Positions 24,736-35,928 of a stretch of 64,000 bases of DNA are shown in pieces. Made by a program: the position numbers and the translations under genes. The first letter of the stretch is position 1. Each line of letters begins with the position of its first letter. Source of the stretch: Proteles cristata cristata. Taxonomy: Eukaryota > Chordata > Mammalia > Carnivora > Hyaenidae. The notes beneath the pieces are model-generated. The model was not told where the DNA came from. It made no database searches and was given only the letters and a program-made list of their open reading frames with translations. The stretch spans positions 62,001 to 126,000 of the forward strand of contig JAESUZ010000482.1 in NCBI GenBank assembly GCA_017311185.1, written 5' to 3'.

Positions 24736-26362
24736 AGAGGCCACACCTTTATTCTCTAACATCATTTAAGCTGCTCTTAGAAATCTGCAGTAAGAGCCAG
24801 GTTATCGGGCACACTGCAAAGTTATTTTTTCCTGCTTTATGCAGGCCTCCTTACCCACAATAGCATTGCCTGGCTTCATGAATTTTACTGTGCTCTAAAA
24901 CCTTTAGAGCTATTTCCAAACACTCATCTCCTTGCAAAAAACAAAGATTTGCTGCCATTGAGAATATTGCAACTACTGTGTAACCGCCTCCGAACGTAAG
25001 CATAATGGTGGGATTTCAAAATGCTTCAGGCAACAGTAACGTTGTTAAAAAGAGGACATAGTTTTCAATAAACAATCATCATTGGGATTTTTGAGTGTAG
25101 GAGTGCTTGCAAAACACAAATAGTCTAACGTTGTACCCACTTCCCACATACTATGTAGTCCCTTGGCATGCCTGTATCATTTTTCCTCCTGTTTGAATTT
25201 CGGGGCAGGACACATGTCTAAACCCCAAGTGCCGAGAAATCTCAGAAAAGTGTTTGAGAGCCACAAGTTCAGTTGCAGGAGTAGGAGGTTAGCTGTACGA
25301 GAAAGCAATAAACCTCTCTAATTTCCTAAATCTTCCGCCACAGAAAACATGGAAAGATGGTTGGCTGGTTTTAGCAGAGTTTTCAACCGCACAAGCCTAA
25401 CTCTTTTCACCTTTAATCACTCATTTCCCTTGCCAAAACAAACATGGCCTCCTACAACCCGTACACGCCAAAGCATGTTTCCAGGCTTGCTGTATTTCAG
25501 ACTGCGCCTAAACTCTCCTAAATACAGGGCCTTCTCCTGTATACCTTTCAAGCCAATGAAATAATATGGGCTGCATGAAGAAAATACAAAGGGTGATAAT
25601 CAAGGATTCAAATGCCTACAATTTTATAACATCCGTGTCCCCTTTCCAAGACGTTTCATTCTTACTCATAGGAGTGTGCTTTTTCATCATATATGCTCTC
25701 TGGGTACACCATTCTCACCAAGAGTCATTAAAATAATTGAATCCCAATACTCTTCAAATGCTGGAAGGAAAACCTCTGTTTTCCTTCATATTAATTTTTA
25801 AATCTACTAGAAACACTTCATCCCACCAGAGTCACAAGATTAGAAAGGCACTGAAAAATATCATGAAGGTGCATGTTGAAAGACTGCTTTGTATTTTTTT
25901 AGTTAAATTTCATGATTCATTCGGGCAAATATTAACAAAAATCAAATGAGCAAAATATGCCAGCGTGGTTTTGATCACAGCGTAACATCTTTCCTCACAA
26001 AATAAATGGAAGTATCTGACTGTGAAATCACAACACTCACTTTGCTACATGTAAAATGTAATGCATAAAGAAAACGTTTGCCCAGTACAGCCGGATCCTC
26101 CAGCCACCGGAAGCCACTTTATACCCACTTTGCATTATGGACTATACGTCTCGTGCTTGGGTGTTTTGATTCATTCCGCGTTCTAAAGAAAAGGCTCCTT
26201 TCCCGTTTGCATATTTAATAGAGGCTAAAGACACACCACCTACTAACACGTGCAAGCAGCACCCCCCCCGCCCCCACCTGCATCCTGAGAGGTTTGCTAG
26301 AATGAAGCACAAGGAAGCTTAACAGCACTCGCCCTGTTCTCTGGCCTTGCCGCCCCACTTAC

Positions 26363-26480
26363 CTAGAAAGAGGATCGTGCCCAGCACCAGGGTGCCACCA
26401 ATGAACACAACCAGGGCGATTTGAGTACCTCTGTTGGTTGTTTTTCCAGGCTCCGTGCTGCTCCCCATTTCTGCCTCCAT
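26363..26480 (-). CDS. PHEX: PHEX coding exon 1 (start codon and transmembrane anchor)
   Basis: The ATG at 26480-26478 opens 39 codons plus one base before the GTAAGT donor. The product begins [20 protein letters not shown], a short cytoplasmic tail, then [19 protein letters not shown], the uncleaved signal-anchor helix of this type II protein (residues about 21-39). The coding length of 118 bases equals the human exon 1 boundary. A frame extends upstream but only through a GTG, so the family start is chosen. The start context has C at -3 and G at +4, so it is only moderately strong. Compared with my memory of the human tail, several polar residues differ (Met5, Thr9, Pro11, Thr14, Thr15, Gln20), while the membrane helix is nearly unchanged. 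Confidence 0.96.
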
Positions 26481-27450
26481 CAGGAGGGGGGTAGAGGCCA
26501 CGTGAAGAGAAAGTCACTTTTTGTGGTTTGGTGGCTGGTCTCAAGAGTCTCTGAGGCGTTGACATCCAAGGTTCTCTTGCTCTTCTACTAATAGACAGCT
26601 TTAAAAAAATCCCGTCAGGAAATCTTCCCTCGCCACCCTTTCTCAAATATTTCTTCACAAATGAAATAAAGAAACCCAAAATATTGGTTGCCTTGGCTTT
26701 TCCCCTGACCAGACAAAACAAACAGTGGTTGCTTTATCTTGGTGCTCTCCCCCCAGCAAAGTCCCTCTCAACCGATTGTTTGGCAGGCTCTTCTCTCAGG
26801 CGTCCTGAGTGTACATGTTTTACTATGCTGCTGAACAGATGTTTTAGCTATTTAAATGTATAGTCACTTAGGGAGGAAAAAAACAATTGTCTTTATCAAA
26901 ACTGGATTCTCATCAAACTCTCCCAAACCATGATAAGTTAGGTGGCCAGGATTCTCCGGACCCGCTTTAAGGTCTCAATGAATCACGTGATTCTTTTGCA
27001 ATAATCATTCTGCTCGCCTGAATTGTCTCCATCAAAGATAACTGTTTCTGTGTGCAAGCCCCCTTTTAAAGCCCTCTCAGAGTTCCTGGGATATCCTGGA
27101 GCATTTTATTTTAGGAACTTTGTGTATGACGACATGTGCCAAAAATCAGAGTCCCAGTCCAGTGCGGTGCAAAGTAGCAATTAAGACAACCTACAGAGGC
27201 TGATGGTTTGGACTGGAACTTTTTTTGAGGAAAAGGAAAAAGCATTTCCTCTCTGTGGTGCTAAGAATTGTACAGAAGATGGGTAAGTGATCAAATTCAA
27301 CTTATTAGCAACCACGGAAGAGACAGTAAAAGATTTTTTTTCTTCCCTGCAGGTTTTGATGGAAAGTGCCCACAGGTATTTTGTCCTCCAGTCCCACCGA
27401 GGGAGCCGTCGGTTAGTAGTTCTGTGTTTATATAAAATGCCCATTTCAGC
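26481..27450 (-). promoter_or_regulatory. PHEX 5' UTR and promoter area
   Basis: The region immediately upstream of the PHEX ATG is not CpG-rich and carries no recognisable repeat, as expected for a tissue-restricted promoter. Two TATA-like words occur on the minus strand: ATTTAAATAG at about 26849-26858 and a better TTTTATATAAAC at about 27427-27438. They would imply 5' UTRs of about 0.35 or 0.9 kb. Which is used, if either, cannot be told from sequence. Confidence 0.4.
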
Positions 27451-28120
27451 AGACTCTGCAGGGTAAAATCAAAGCCAATTCATTTCTCTGGAAAGATGGA
27501 GTTAATGACTAGGTCTTTGATTTCTTTAATTATGCTAATAATTTCAATTATGACAATCTGCTTCATTCATGGGAAAGGGTAACTGAGATCCTAATGCTAT
27601 TGAAATGATATCGATTTTTTATCCAATGGTACAAATATCATTAATTCTTAACACCATTACTACTTATCTGCTTTTGTTTTGCTGTAGGACATAGGACAGT
27701 GGGGGCGGGGGTGGAGGATTCGTCTGAAAACCAGTAGAGTGCAGTTCTCATGCAAAACTTGTGCCCACGGTCTCGTGTGTCACACCAGAGCTAGCAGACG
27801 CTGCTGAGCCCACTGTAACATGGCCACATGTCCGTGGTCCTATCCGGCTGGTCTTGGTCAGGCCTTACATCTTTAGCATGGGATTCTTCCAACCTTTATT
27901 CCAAAACACATCCTACCTTACTTTCTGCTTATTTGATGTTGTCCCAAAGCCAATAACGCATAAACCTTTGTCCAAAGTATGACGTCACAGTACATTGTAG
28001 ATATTAATGTGCTCATTAGCTGTTGATGTTATTCTGTTGCTGTTACACCATAACACATCTTGGCAGGCCTTTGGCTCCTAGGATGGGATTCTCAGAAGAG
28101 TTTTTGGACTTGACTCGATA
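27451..28120. other. Intergenic stretch with no recognised feature
   Basis: Unique-looking DNA between the PHEX promoter area and the first L2 piece. No frame here has a recognisable signature. Confidence 0.5.
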
Positions 28121-28124
28121 GTAC

Positions 28125-28215
28125 TTCTTAGACTGTGAGCTCCATGAAGTCAGGAATCACGTCCATCAACTTCAGCGCTACAGCCCCAGCACCGACGGTT
28201 CCCGGCCCCTATCAG
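28125..28215 (+). repeat. L2 3' terminal piece
   Basis: AGACTGTGAGCTCCATGAAG, TCAGGAATCACGTCCATCAA and CTACAGCCCCAGCACCGACG match the order of the L2 end phrase. Confidence 0.7.
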
Positions 28216-28364
28216 TGAAGGGAGAAATAAGAACAATGAAAATCAGGCAAGTTAGGTACAGGCACTCACACTTACAAAGCAACTTCAGGAAGCTCAGACG
28301 CTAGTGTCTGGGGGGGTCCCTCAGGCTCCTAATTCCTTCTAAATGCTCAAATGATAACGATACG

Positions 28365-28515
28365 TCACAAAGGTGTAGCACTTTGGTATCCCATTTTACC
28401 CTTACGGTAACCTTATGTGCTTGACAGCAAAGATCTCTTTTATCTCAGGTTTGCAAATGAGAACAGAGACCCAAGGACCAGCCTCAAGTAGCACAGCAAA
28501 CTCAGGAAAGGGAAA
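28365..28515 (+). repeat. L2/MIR-like fragment
   Basis: CATTTTACCCTTACGGTAAC, CTTATGTGCTTGACAGC and GCAAATGAGAACAGAGACCC follow the ancient L2 wording. It is strongly diverged. Confidence 0.5.
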
Positions 28516-29219
28516 GGTGGCGAGAGAGGATCACTGTCATACATGGTCTGCTTGACAGAGGTCCCTGTGCACGTGGGAGGGGACATACACACAAACGTGA
28601 CACCAGGACCCAGTTCTTCCCGCTTTCCTTTCTTCTCTAAGTCTCCTCACACCCTCCGGGTCCAGACTAGCATGCAGCGGTGGCTGCTGCTGGGCGGCTT
28701 GAGGACCCTTCACCCACCTTTGAATGGTGATTTCCACAGAGGTGAGGGCAATTGGAACTCACCCTGATCTAGGTCTATCCATCACTTAAATCACATGAAA
28801 TCATTCCTGAACTCTCAATTGCAAAGTGAAAAGCCATTAAACCAAAAAAGACTTTTCTTAATTGTGATAGGAAAACTACGATGCATTCCATCCCAAACTA
28901 AGATATACAAACGTAGAAAGAAAACATATTAATTCAACAATGAAAACAAGTCTATAAAAGTAATAACTTTTGAGGTGTTGAAAATAAATACACTTTGTTC
29001 CGGTCATGCGAGAAATGAAGTTTTATTTTACTCACCAAAGGAATAAGGAAGACCTGCGAGTCGGTGAAGACTGGCAGGCGAAATGATGCCAGTTGACTCA
29101 TTCATTAGAAGCTGCAGTCCTCATTCTGTGCCATTTTCTGCATTAATTTTTCAACCTTTTGGGAGATGTTGATTATCTTTCACTCAAACTGCAGTGAAAA
29201 ATACATTTGTAGCACAGAA

Positions 29220-29322
29220 GAGGTGCCTGGCTGGCTCAGTCAGTGGAGCATGCAACTCTTGGTCTCAGGGTGGTAGGTTCAAGCCCCGCATTGGATATAG
29301 AAATTACTTTTAGAAATCTTAA
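29220..29322 (+). mobile_element. Short CanSINE relative lacking the CT tract
   Basis: The head GGTGCCTGGCTGGCTCAGTC leads to GTGGAGCATGCAACTCTTGG, GTTCAAGCCCCGCATTGG and GATATAGAAATTACTTTTAG. There is no CT-rich middle. This older tRNA-SINE type also appears at 51321 and, reversed, at 55494. Confidence 0.85.
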
Positions 29323-29420
29323 AGAAGAAAGAAAAGAGTTATAGCTCAGAAAAAGCTCAGGGCAAAATAATGCAGTTCAAAGTACAGAGAAATATAATGA
29401 GTGCTTACAAGAGACAAAAG

Positions 29421-29627
29421 CAAGGGTTTGCAAACTAGGGCACATGGGCCAAATCTAGCCCACTGCCTATTTTTGTAAATAAAGCTCTATGGAAATAAAG
29501 TCACCCCCATTCGTTTACATACTGTCTACGATGGTTTCATGCTACAAGGTCAGAGTTGAGTAGTTCTGCGACACAGATCCGTCCCATGAAGCTCATTTAC
29601 TCTCCGGCCCTTTACAGAAACCCTGGA
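29421..29627 (-). mobile_element. hAT-type nonautonomous DNA transposon, antisense
   Basis: GGTTTGCAAACTAGGGCACA, TGGGCCAAATCTAGCCCACT, GTAAATAAAGCTCTATGGAA and CTCCGGCCCTTTACAGAAA identify the same family as 11822-12050, reversed. Confidence 0.8.
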
Positions 29628-29995
29628 CTCAAGAGCGACACAAGATATGGCCTCCTCACCTCGCCTCCATGGCACACATACACAAAGCAGTATTTCACCC
29701 ACACTGGATGGCTTCTCAAAACTATTCCACTTGATGTTCTCTGGAAACAAGCTGACCAATAAGGGAAATTGGTCAATGTGTCTTTGTCTGAAATTGTATT
29801 AAAACTATGGCATGCTACTTAGTGTGTTTTGGGGTAAAGTGTTATTCTGGAATAAAAAAGGAGGATGTCAAAAAATTTTTACAATTTCTCAAGAGCCATG
29901 AAAATTAGTTAACTGAAAAGTCACTCTGCAGGGAAGTCTGCTTAACAATATGGGTCCACCAAGTCAGTTGTTTCCATTAAAAACCTTCAGGATTT

Positions 29996-30180
29996 GGGAG
30001 AACTGGGTGACTCCATCAGTTAAACGTCTGACTCCTGATTTGGGCTCAGGTCATGATCCCAGGGTCACGGATTCCAGCCCTGTGCTGAGCGTGGTGCCTG
30101 CTTAAGATTCTCTCTCTCTCCCCCTGCCCCTCTCCCCTGCTCACACAAGTTCTCGCTCTAAAATAAATAAATAAACACAT
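29996..30180 (+). mobile_element. CanSINE, older subtype
   Basis: GGGAGAACTGGGTGACTCCA is a mutated head. GTCATGATCCCAGGGTCACG and GCCTGCTTAAGATT place it with the older copies at 6236 and 6993. Its A-rich tail runs into the AC microsatellite at 30191. Confidence 0.88.
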
Positions 30181-30188
30181 GAATATTT

Positions 30189-30190
<2 letters not shown>

Positions 30191-30235
<45 letters not shown>
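30191..30235. repeat. (AC)n microsatellite, about 22 units
   Basis: Uninterrupted AC dinucleotides directly follow the degenerate A-rich tail of the preceding SINE (AATAAATAAATAAACACATG), a usual birthplace for such arrays. Confidence 0.97.
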
Positions 30236-30236
<1 letters not shown>

Positions 30237-31525
30237 TTTAAAAAGAACATCCAGGACTCTTGAGCTTTACCTAGAATCGGTCGATGGAATCAGTAGAAAT
30301 TTCTTGAGTATTTCTCAGGTGCCTGGCCCCATACAAGGCCCTGTGAGGGAAGACAAAGAAGCCCTGCCAGAGAGTGCAGACTGGCAAACTGGGCTCAGTC
30401 ACAAAAATATGCAAAACCCTTGGCAACTTAGTTACAGAACACTAAAGGCCAACAAGTGTCCAGAGAAATAGAAATCCCTGAATGACAGATTTGTTGGGAA
30501 GACTTCCAGGGGGCCCTGCAAGAATGGACGGCTTGAGGGGAAAAAAAGAAAGGCTTCCAGACAGGCCAGATTCCACCCCGACAAGGGACTTGCCTGGGCA
30601 TGTACCTCTCTCCCTGTAGGACTCACAGGTAAGATCATTTCTCCAGAAATAAGTGAATCCTGCAACCTATGCCCAGCCTCAGTGGTCGGGATGACAACTG
30701 AAGCTGAGTCTTCACGCTAAACGAGCACATCTGCTCGTTACTTGACTGTGAGGGGTTTTGTGTTTCAGGCAGTAAAATCCCATGTGAGCTACAATTTCAG
30801 TAAGAAAGAAGGAAATGATTCAAAACCTGAAAAATGTATTCATCCATCCCCTGGAAGGAGGAGGGGGAGACGGAGGGAAGAAAGAGAAAGAAGAGCTAAA
30901 CGCTGAAAACTCAAGAGCTGAAGGCTGTGGCAGAGCTTTGTTACTTGCTGGCAGGTCCTTCAGACTAGGAAGGGCTCAAGTCCCAGGCCTTCCACTAGTG
31001 AGACTCATTACTTACATTATATCTGATCTTTTTCAACATCTTTCTTAGCTAGGTGTTCTGTCTCTTTTTACAGATGAAGAAACTGAAGATCAGAGCTATT
31101 AAGTGATTTGCCCATGGTCACACAGCAGATATTTTTCTTAAGGCTTGAGAGGTTTCAAATTCCAACCTCTGTTCTCTCTGCCCTGTTCCTTGATAAATTT
31201 CCTTATCTACCTCAAGTAATTAGTGAAGGTAGGTATAGCATGTCAAAATGACTCTTGAGACCTAGCAAAAGCGATAAACTATGCCTCCTCTAATTCTCTT
31301 GTTGAAAAGACTTCTTGTCAGCTCTTATTTCCTTAACAGGAACAGCAGCCATCCTTAAATATGGGGAAAGCCTTTTCTCAGTTGGGCAACAAGAACAGCA
31401 ATGCACAAAATATCTCCTGATTTGCTGATGCTCATAAATGAACACTAGGACAGATATATAAATTTGAAAGGCTTCCTAGCCACGTATTGTACTGTTCAAT
31501 TCTTTTTCTCTTTTTCTTATAACAC
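30236..31525. other. Intergenic stretch, mostly unassigned
   Basis: About 31050-31135 (TTTTTACAGATGAAGAAACT, CATGGTCACACAGCAGATAT) is MIR/L2-like. The rest has no recognised repeat or coding exon. A G/A-rich patch is present at 30857-30893. Confidence 0.5.
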
Positions 31526-31727
31526 TTTTTTTTAATGTTTCTTCATTTTTGAGAGACAGAGCATGAGCGGGGGAGAGGCAGAGAGAGGGAGACACAGAAT
31601 CCGAAGCGGGCTCCAGGCTCTGAGCGGTCAGCACAGAGCCCAACGCGCGACTCGAAGCCACGAACCGTGAGATCATGACCTGAGCTGAAGTCGGACGCTT
31701 AACCGACTGAGCCACCCGGGCGCCCCT
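31526..31727 (-). mobile_element. CanSINE (SINEC_Fc-like), antisense
   Basis: Poly-T, GA-rich tract, GCTCCAGGCTCTGAGCGGTC, GTGAGATCATGACCTGAGC and the reversed head ACTGAGCCACCCGGGCGCCC are all present. It is full length with few changes, so fairly young. Confidence 0.94.
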
Positions 31728-31739
31728 GGGGGCGTTTTA

Positions 31740-31960
31740 TTTCTTGATTTTCTCACATCCTTGGCCATACAGCTTCCTCAAGGCCCACTCACTTCACGTG
31801 TATTCTCCTCAGTCCTTACGGTAGTCCTACGGTATAGGACTCTTCTGTGTTTCACAGTTAAGGACAGGGAAGCTGTCAGAGGCTAGATGATATTCTCAAG
31901 GTCGCATGGTGGGCAAATGTCAGAGCCCAGTGGGAACTCAAATCTGTCGAACTCTTGTTT
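31740..31960 (+). repeat. L2-like fragment
   Basis: TCCTCAGTCCTTACGGTAGT, TGTTTCACAGTTAAGGACAG and AGCCCAGTGGGAACTCAAAT follow L2/MIR wording after a SINE insertion at its left edge. Confidence 0.55.
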
Positions 31961-32387
31961 GGAAATGTACCCAGGATTTGTTTTAAACAGGTATAGTAAG
32001 AAGACAGACACAGAGAAAGGCTTCAAAAGAAGGCCTTATTACTCACAGTTTTTGAGAGGAAGGGGCATGCCATGTCACACCGGGCCACACGGGGAAACAC
32101 CGGGGTTGGTCAGGCGGCAGAACGGGCAAGGGGAGAGTATGCGCAAAAGCGTTTTTTTGTGGTTCTCAAGAAAAGAAACGGGCAGGCAGGGAAAGCAGTG
32201 GAGGCAGGCTTAGGAAGGGAGAATCTGAATAACGTCAGCAGGCGGTGGTCTATAGGAGTGGCCTCTACCTGTCCAGCACCTGACCCGGGGGTGATTTAGG
32301 TTCCAGGTGGAGGCTGTCCTGGACTGCAGGAGCCTGAGAAAAGGAGGCAGGTGAGGGGATGGATGCAGAATTGGTTGGTTTGCATTT

Positions 32388-32565
32388 CTTTTTTTTTTCC
32401 TCGCTCTTTGTTGTTCTTAAGTGGGGGAGGGGCAGAGAGAGACTCCCAAGCAGTCTCTGCACTGCCAATGTGGAGCCTGATGAGGGGCTCGAACCCTGAA
32501 AGATAATGACCTCAACCGAAACCAGAAGTCTCACCCTCACAGGACTGAGCGATCCAGATGCTCCA
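32388..32565 (-). mobile_element. CanSINE, antisense, aged
   Basis: The poly-T is followed by GGGGGAGGGGCAGAGAGAGA, GGGGCTCGAACCCTGAAAG and a decayed reversed head CTGAGCGATCCAGATGCTCC. GGTTGGTTTGCATTT and AGGTGGTTTGTATTT flank it as an old target-site duplication. Confidence 0.88.
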
Positions 32566-32929
32566 GGTGGTTTGTATTTCAAAGGCATGCTACAAGGCAA
32601 GTCATTTGCTAGCTCTAGGAAATTAGCTAACCCTGGGAGGCCCTCCCTGGGTGCACAAGGCCCAGAGATGTCAAAGAATCGTAAAATATAGAAAATTGAA
32701 AACATGAGTAACACAGCTCCAAAACCCTTCAGACCTTTCCCAAAACATTGTACTGCACAGCATTCCACTGAAATGTAAGAACTGTTCATCCAGCTAGTGT
32801 TTCCATACTACCTCCTCAAGGTGATCAGATCCGCCCCGACCCCTTGGTTAGACTCCTAGGATATAGAGGTTTGTATACGTTTGAGTAATTACAGCCAACT
32901 GTTCAAGGATGGCTTACTCAGATGTTTAA

Positions 32930-33310
32930 TGAAGGCAAGAATCTCCTGGAAGGCTGGTTTAAACACAGATGACTGGGCTCTGTCCCTAAGTGTGGGACTC
33001 AGTAGCTCTCAGATGGTGTGAAATGTGTATTTTTCTTTTTTTTTTTTTTTAGTTTCTTTATTTTGAGAGGAGGGCAGGAACGGGGGGGGAGAGAATCCCA
33101 AACAGGCTCCATGCTGTCAGCGCAGAGCCCAGTGTGGGGCTTGAACTCACAAACCATGAGATCATGGCCCAAGCTAAAATCAAGAGTTGGCCACTTAACC
33201 GACTGAGCCACCCAGGCGCCCTTGAAATGTGTAGTTCTAACAAGCTCCCAGATGATGCTAATGCTGTTGGTCTTAGGACCACATTTTGAGAACCTCCAGC
33301 TCAGAAAAAT
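32930..33310 (+). mobile_element. MER5-type element split by a CanSINE
   Basis: Left part: CTGGTTTAAACACAGATGAC, TGGGCTCTGTCCCTAAGTGT. Right part: GTTCTAACAAGCTCCCAGAT, GATGCTAATGCTGTTGGTCT, CACATTTTGAGAACC. Together they read as one MER5A interrupted at 33030-33222. Confidence 0.85.
33030..33222 (-). mobile_element. CanSINE inserted in MER5, antisense
   Basis: A poly-T run, GA-rich tract and reversed head ending GACTGAGCCACCCAGGCGCC. The perfect target-site duplication TGAAATGTGTA lies at 33019-33029 and 33223-33233 and belongs to the MER5 sequence. Confidence 0.96.
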
Positions 33311-34119
33311 ATTGAATCTTTCAGTAAAGCAAACTGAAGGACTAACAAAATGAAACATTAAACTTACCGCGTGAACCCAGGAATGACATTCAAAATAGCT
33401 AACGATACTTAAATAATTAACGACCCGGACTATTCTGACGTTGTTAAAATAACATTTGTTAAGTAGAATACAGGGCGCCAGATCAACCAAAGACTGCAGG
33501 AGAAACTGAAATGGAGACATGTCTTACCTGCAGGTCCTGGAGGGCGTGCCCAGCACGCCTACGCGCACGGCGTGGGGAGCTCCAGGCAGAGCACACAGAC
33601 AAAGAGGCAGGACCTGAGCACGTGGCTTCATTAGGCCCTGCAGGTAGAAGAATGCTTTGCGGTTCCCAGGCTAAGGCCACATTGGTCGCTTCAAACTAAA
33701 AAGGGCAGGGTTGTGGTAAGCCTCGCAGAGGTCCCATCTGAGGGGCACCCTGAGAGCCCAGGGACACCGTTCCTTGATCATAGGGGCTGCTGGGGAAATC
33801 CGATCAGGAACTTACACGTGCCTGTGAACCTGCGGGCTGTCATCCAGGGCGTGGCCTTGTGTGACACGTGAGGGTCGCTTTAAGTTCCCCACAGGCTGCT
33901 TGGCCAAGCAAAATGGATGTCGAGGCAACAGAACCACGGAGTAGCTTAGCTGAATGCCCCCAGTAGGCACTACCTCCTAGCTGCTGGGTCTGCAGGGTCC
34001 CCGGGCAGGGGCTGGGGTAGATGAGGCTGCCAGGAGGGCCTGGAGCCATGCCCCGCCAATGCCCAGCAAGGTCTTTCCATACTTAACAGCAGCTACAGCC
34101 ACACCAGCAGGAGCCTACC

Positions 34120-34560
34120 GAACTGCAACCCTGAGTCAACTTTCAAATGGACTTACGATGTCCTTTACAGCCCTTCCGCAGCCGCTCTCACCCTGTGAGA
34201 AAATGTCCAAACGCGTCACATGGAGGTCCAGCGTGACCGAACCCTCGCAATCTTCCAGGCTCATTTTGGCTGGCCCTTCCGTTGACACCTCACACACCAG
34301 TCATTCTAAACCTCTTCAAGTTCCCAGGCACACCAAACGTCATCCAGCCTTTGGGCTCCTAGACAAAAGACTCTTTTGCCTGGGAAGCCATTTCCTTAGA
34401 AACTCAGATTCATCTTTTAAGACTCAGTTCAGACTACTTTGGAAAGCATCCTACACCCCTCTTCTTATCAAGGTCCTGGGTGACCTGTCCTATCACTTGG
34501 ATTGTATGACGATGATCTCTATACGGATCCACCCCTATTAGACTACAGGCAAGCAGAGGG
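34120..34560 (+). repeat. L2 3' end
   Basis: CTTTAAG-type wording in TCTTTTAAGACTCAGTTCAG, ACCTGTCCTATCACTTGGAT and CCTATTAGACTACAGG gives the usual order of an L2 3' end. The 160-codon frame overlapping it is not a gene. Confidence 0.7.
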
Positions 34561-35230
34561 CGGTTGTGTACCATATCGCATCACTTTCAGGAGGGACTTT
34601 TTGTTCAAGCTTTAATCTCTCTAAAAGTAGACTGTACCTCATATTTAGACAGCATTTTTTCTCTCTTAATGTTCTGTAGTATGGGAGTACATCTTAACAA
34701 TCGACTGCATCTTGGATTCAACGAGATAAGCTTTTTTTTTTTTTTTATCCCCTCTACCCACATCTCCTTGGGCAATACTGAGCACGTAGGGAGCATACAC
34801 TTTAGCTCTCAGCTTCATTCTGACCGTCTAGCATGTTCAATGTCAAGGCCACAGACGACGTTTTCCAGGCGCCCTTACCATCGGAGTGCTGGATTCTGTC
34901 AGCGGAAGGCCTTCGCGGGCAGGGGGCAGGTAAAAGTCTGCTGCAACATCAGGGGCAGAGGCCACGGCAGTAGAGGCATGTGGCCGCTGATGCCCACACC
35001 CTCCAGAAGCTTCAGCAGGACTGTGGCTCCCGGAGTCCCAGTCAGCAGCAGCCTCAGGGGTGAGTGTTTCTGCAGACTCGGGGTCCACGCCTTTCCTCCT
35101 TGGGTAGCAACAGCAGCTTTCTGAAGTTAGAGAACTCTGAGCGCCACGGACCCCTCTTTGTTCCTTCTGCCAATGGGAATTGGATCCGATACCTTTAGGA
35201 CCAATTCTCTGCATTAAATACACCCTCCTT
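34561..35230. other. Intergenic stretch with no recognised feature
   Basis: Contains a T13 run at 34734. Open frames on both strands at 34564-35223 overlap each other and show no recognisable protein signature or splice context. Confidence 0.45.
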
Positions 35231-35232
35231 AA

Positions 35233-35434
35233 GGGGCGCCTGGGTGGCTCAGTCGGTTGAGCATCTGACTTCAGCTCAGGTCATGATCTCCCAGTTCATG
35301 AGTTCAAGTCCTGTGTCAAGCTCTGTGCTGACGGCTCCGAGCCTGGAGCCTGCTTTGGTTTCTGTGTCTCCCTCTCTCTGTGCCCCTCCCCTGCTTGCTC
35401 TCTCTTTCTCAGAAAGAAATATTTTTTTAAAAAT
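35233..35434 (+). mobile_element. CanSINE (SINEC_Fc-like)
   Basis: Head GGGGCGCCTGGGTGGCTCAG, middle GACGGCTCCGAGCCTGGAGC, a CT tract and a short tail. AAATACACCCTCCTTAAG / AAATACACCCTCTTTAAG flank it as a long target-site duplication. Confidence 0.95.
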
Positions 35435-35574
35435 GTAAATACACCCTCTTTAAGATAGGTGGAGGGTTTCTGCTTTCCTGACTGACCACGGACAGCTACA
35501 GTTCCGTTCCCTGTCCTTCTCGAACTGTCAGCAGTGCCATTCAGGTTGATGCGGCTCTCCGTGCTCCCAGGCAG

Positions 35575-35810
35575 CACGGCACAGTGGCGACAGTGGCTAA
35601 GTGCATGGCATCCATGACCGAACTTCCCGGGCTCTATTCCTAGCATTCACTGCTACCTTGAGAAAATTGCATAATCTCTCAGGTTCTCAGTTTTGTCATC
35701 TGACAAAAGGGGAGAACAATAATCTTCGTCTTCCAGCCTCATCATAAGATGAGGTTCGTCAAATGGTGCCTGAAGAAATGTTAGGCATCATTATTATTGT
35801 GCCTTTTAAT
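35575..35810 (+). repeat. MIR element
   Basis: GGCACAGTGGCGACAGTGGC, CCGGGCTCTATTCCTAGCAT, TACCTTGAGAAAATTGCATA and GACAAAAGGGGAGAACAATA follow the MIR order from head to 3' end. Confidence 0.8.
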
Positions 35811-35928
35811 AGTTCCTGTGTTTTGTCACACCTAGATATACCTGCGGATGCTTCCTGGTCTTTGTTTGCTTTTCATTCTTATTCAGGGCTGTCTATGCTG
35901 ATGGGAAGTACTCAGTGAAGGTCTACTG

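Larger units (their letters stand above)
21671..26362 (-). other. PHEX: PHEX intron 1
   Basis: This 4,692-base intron has donor GTAAGT (26362 downward) and acceptor TTTTTTCAG. It holds two MER5-like copies, one hAT element and a MIR scrap, but unusually contains no CanSINE. A G14 run lies at about 22209. Stretches 22110-23700 and 24740-26360 show no assignable feature. The frame at 22460-22963 has no domain or splice support. Confidence 0.9.

Noticed and set aside
26363..26501. Seven-residue N-terminal extension of PHEX
   Set aside because: The upstream in-frame codon at 26501 is GTG, not ATG, so the family ATG at 26480 is retained.
32265..32789. 174-codon minus-strand frame
   Set aside because: Its middle passes through a CanSINE in sense orientation and the rest has no recognisable signature.
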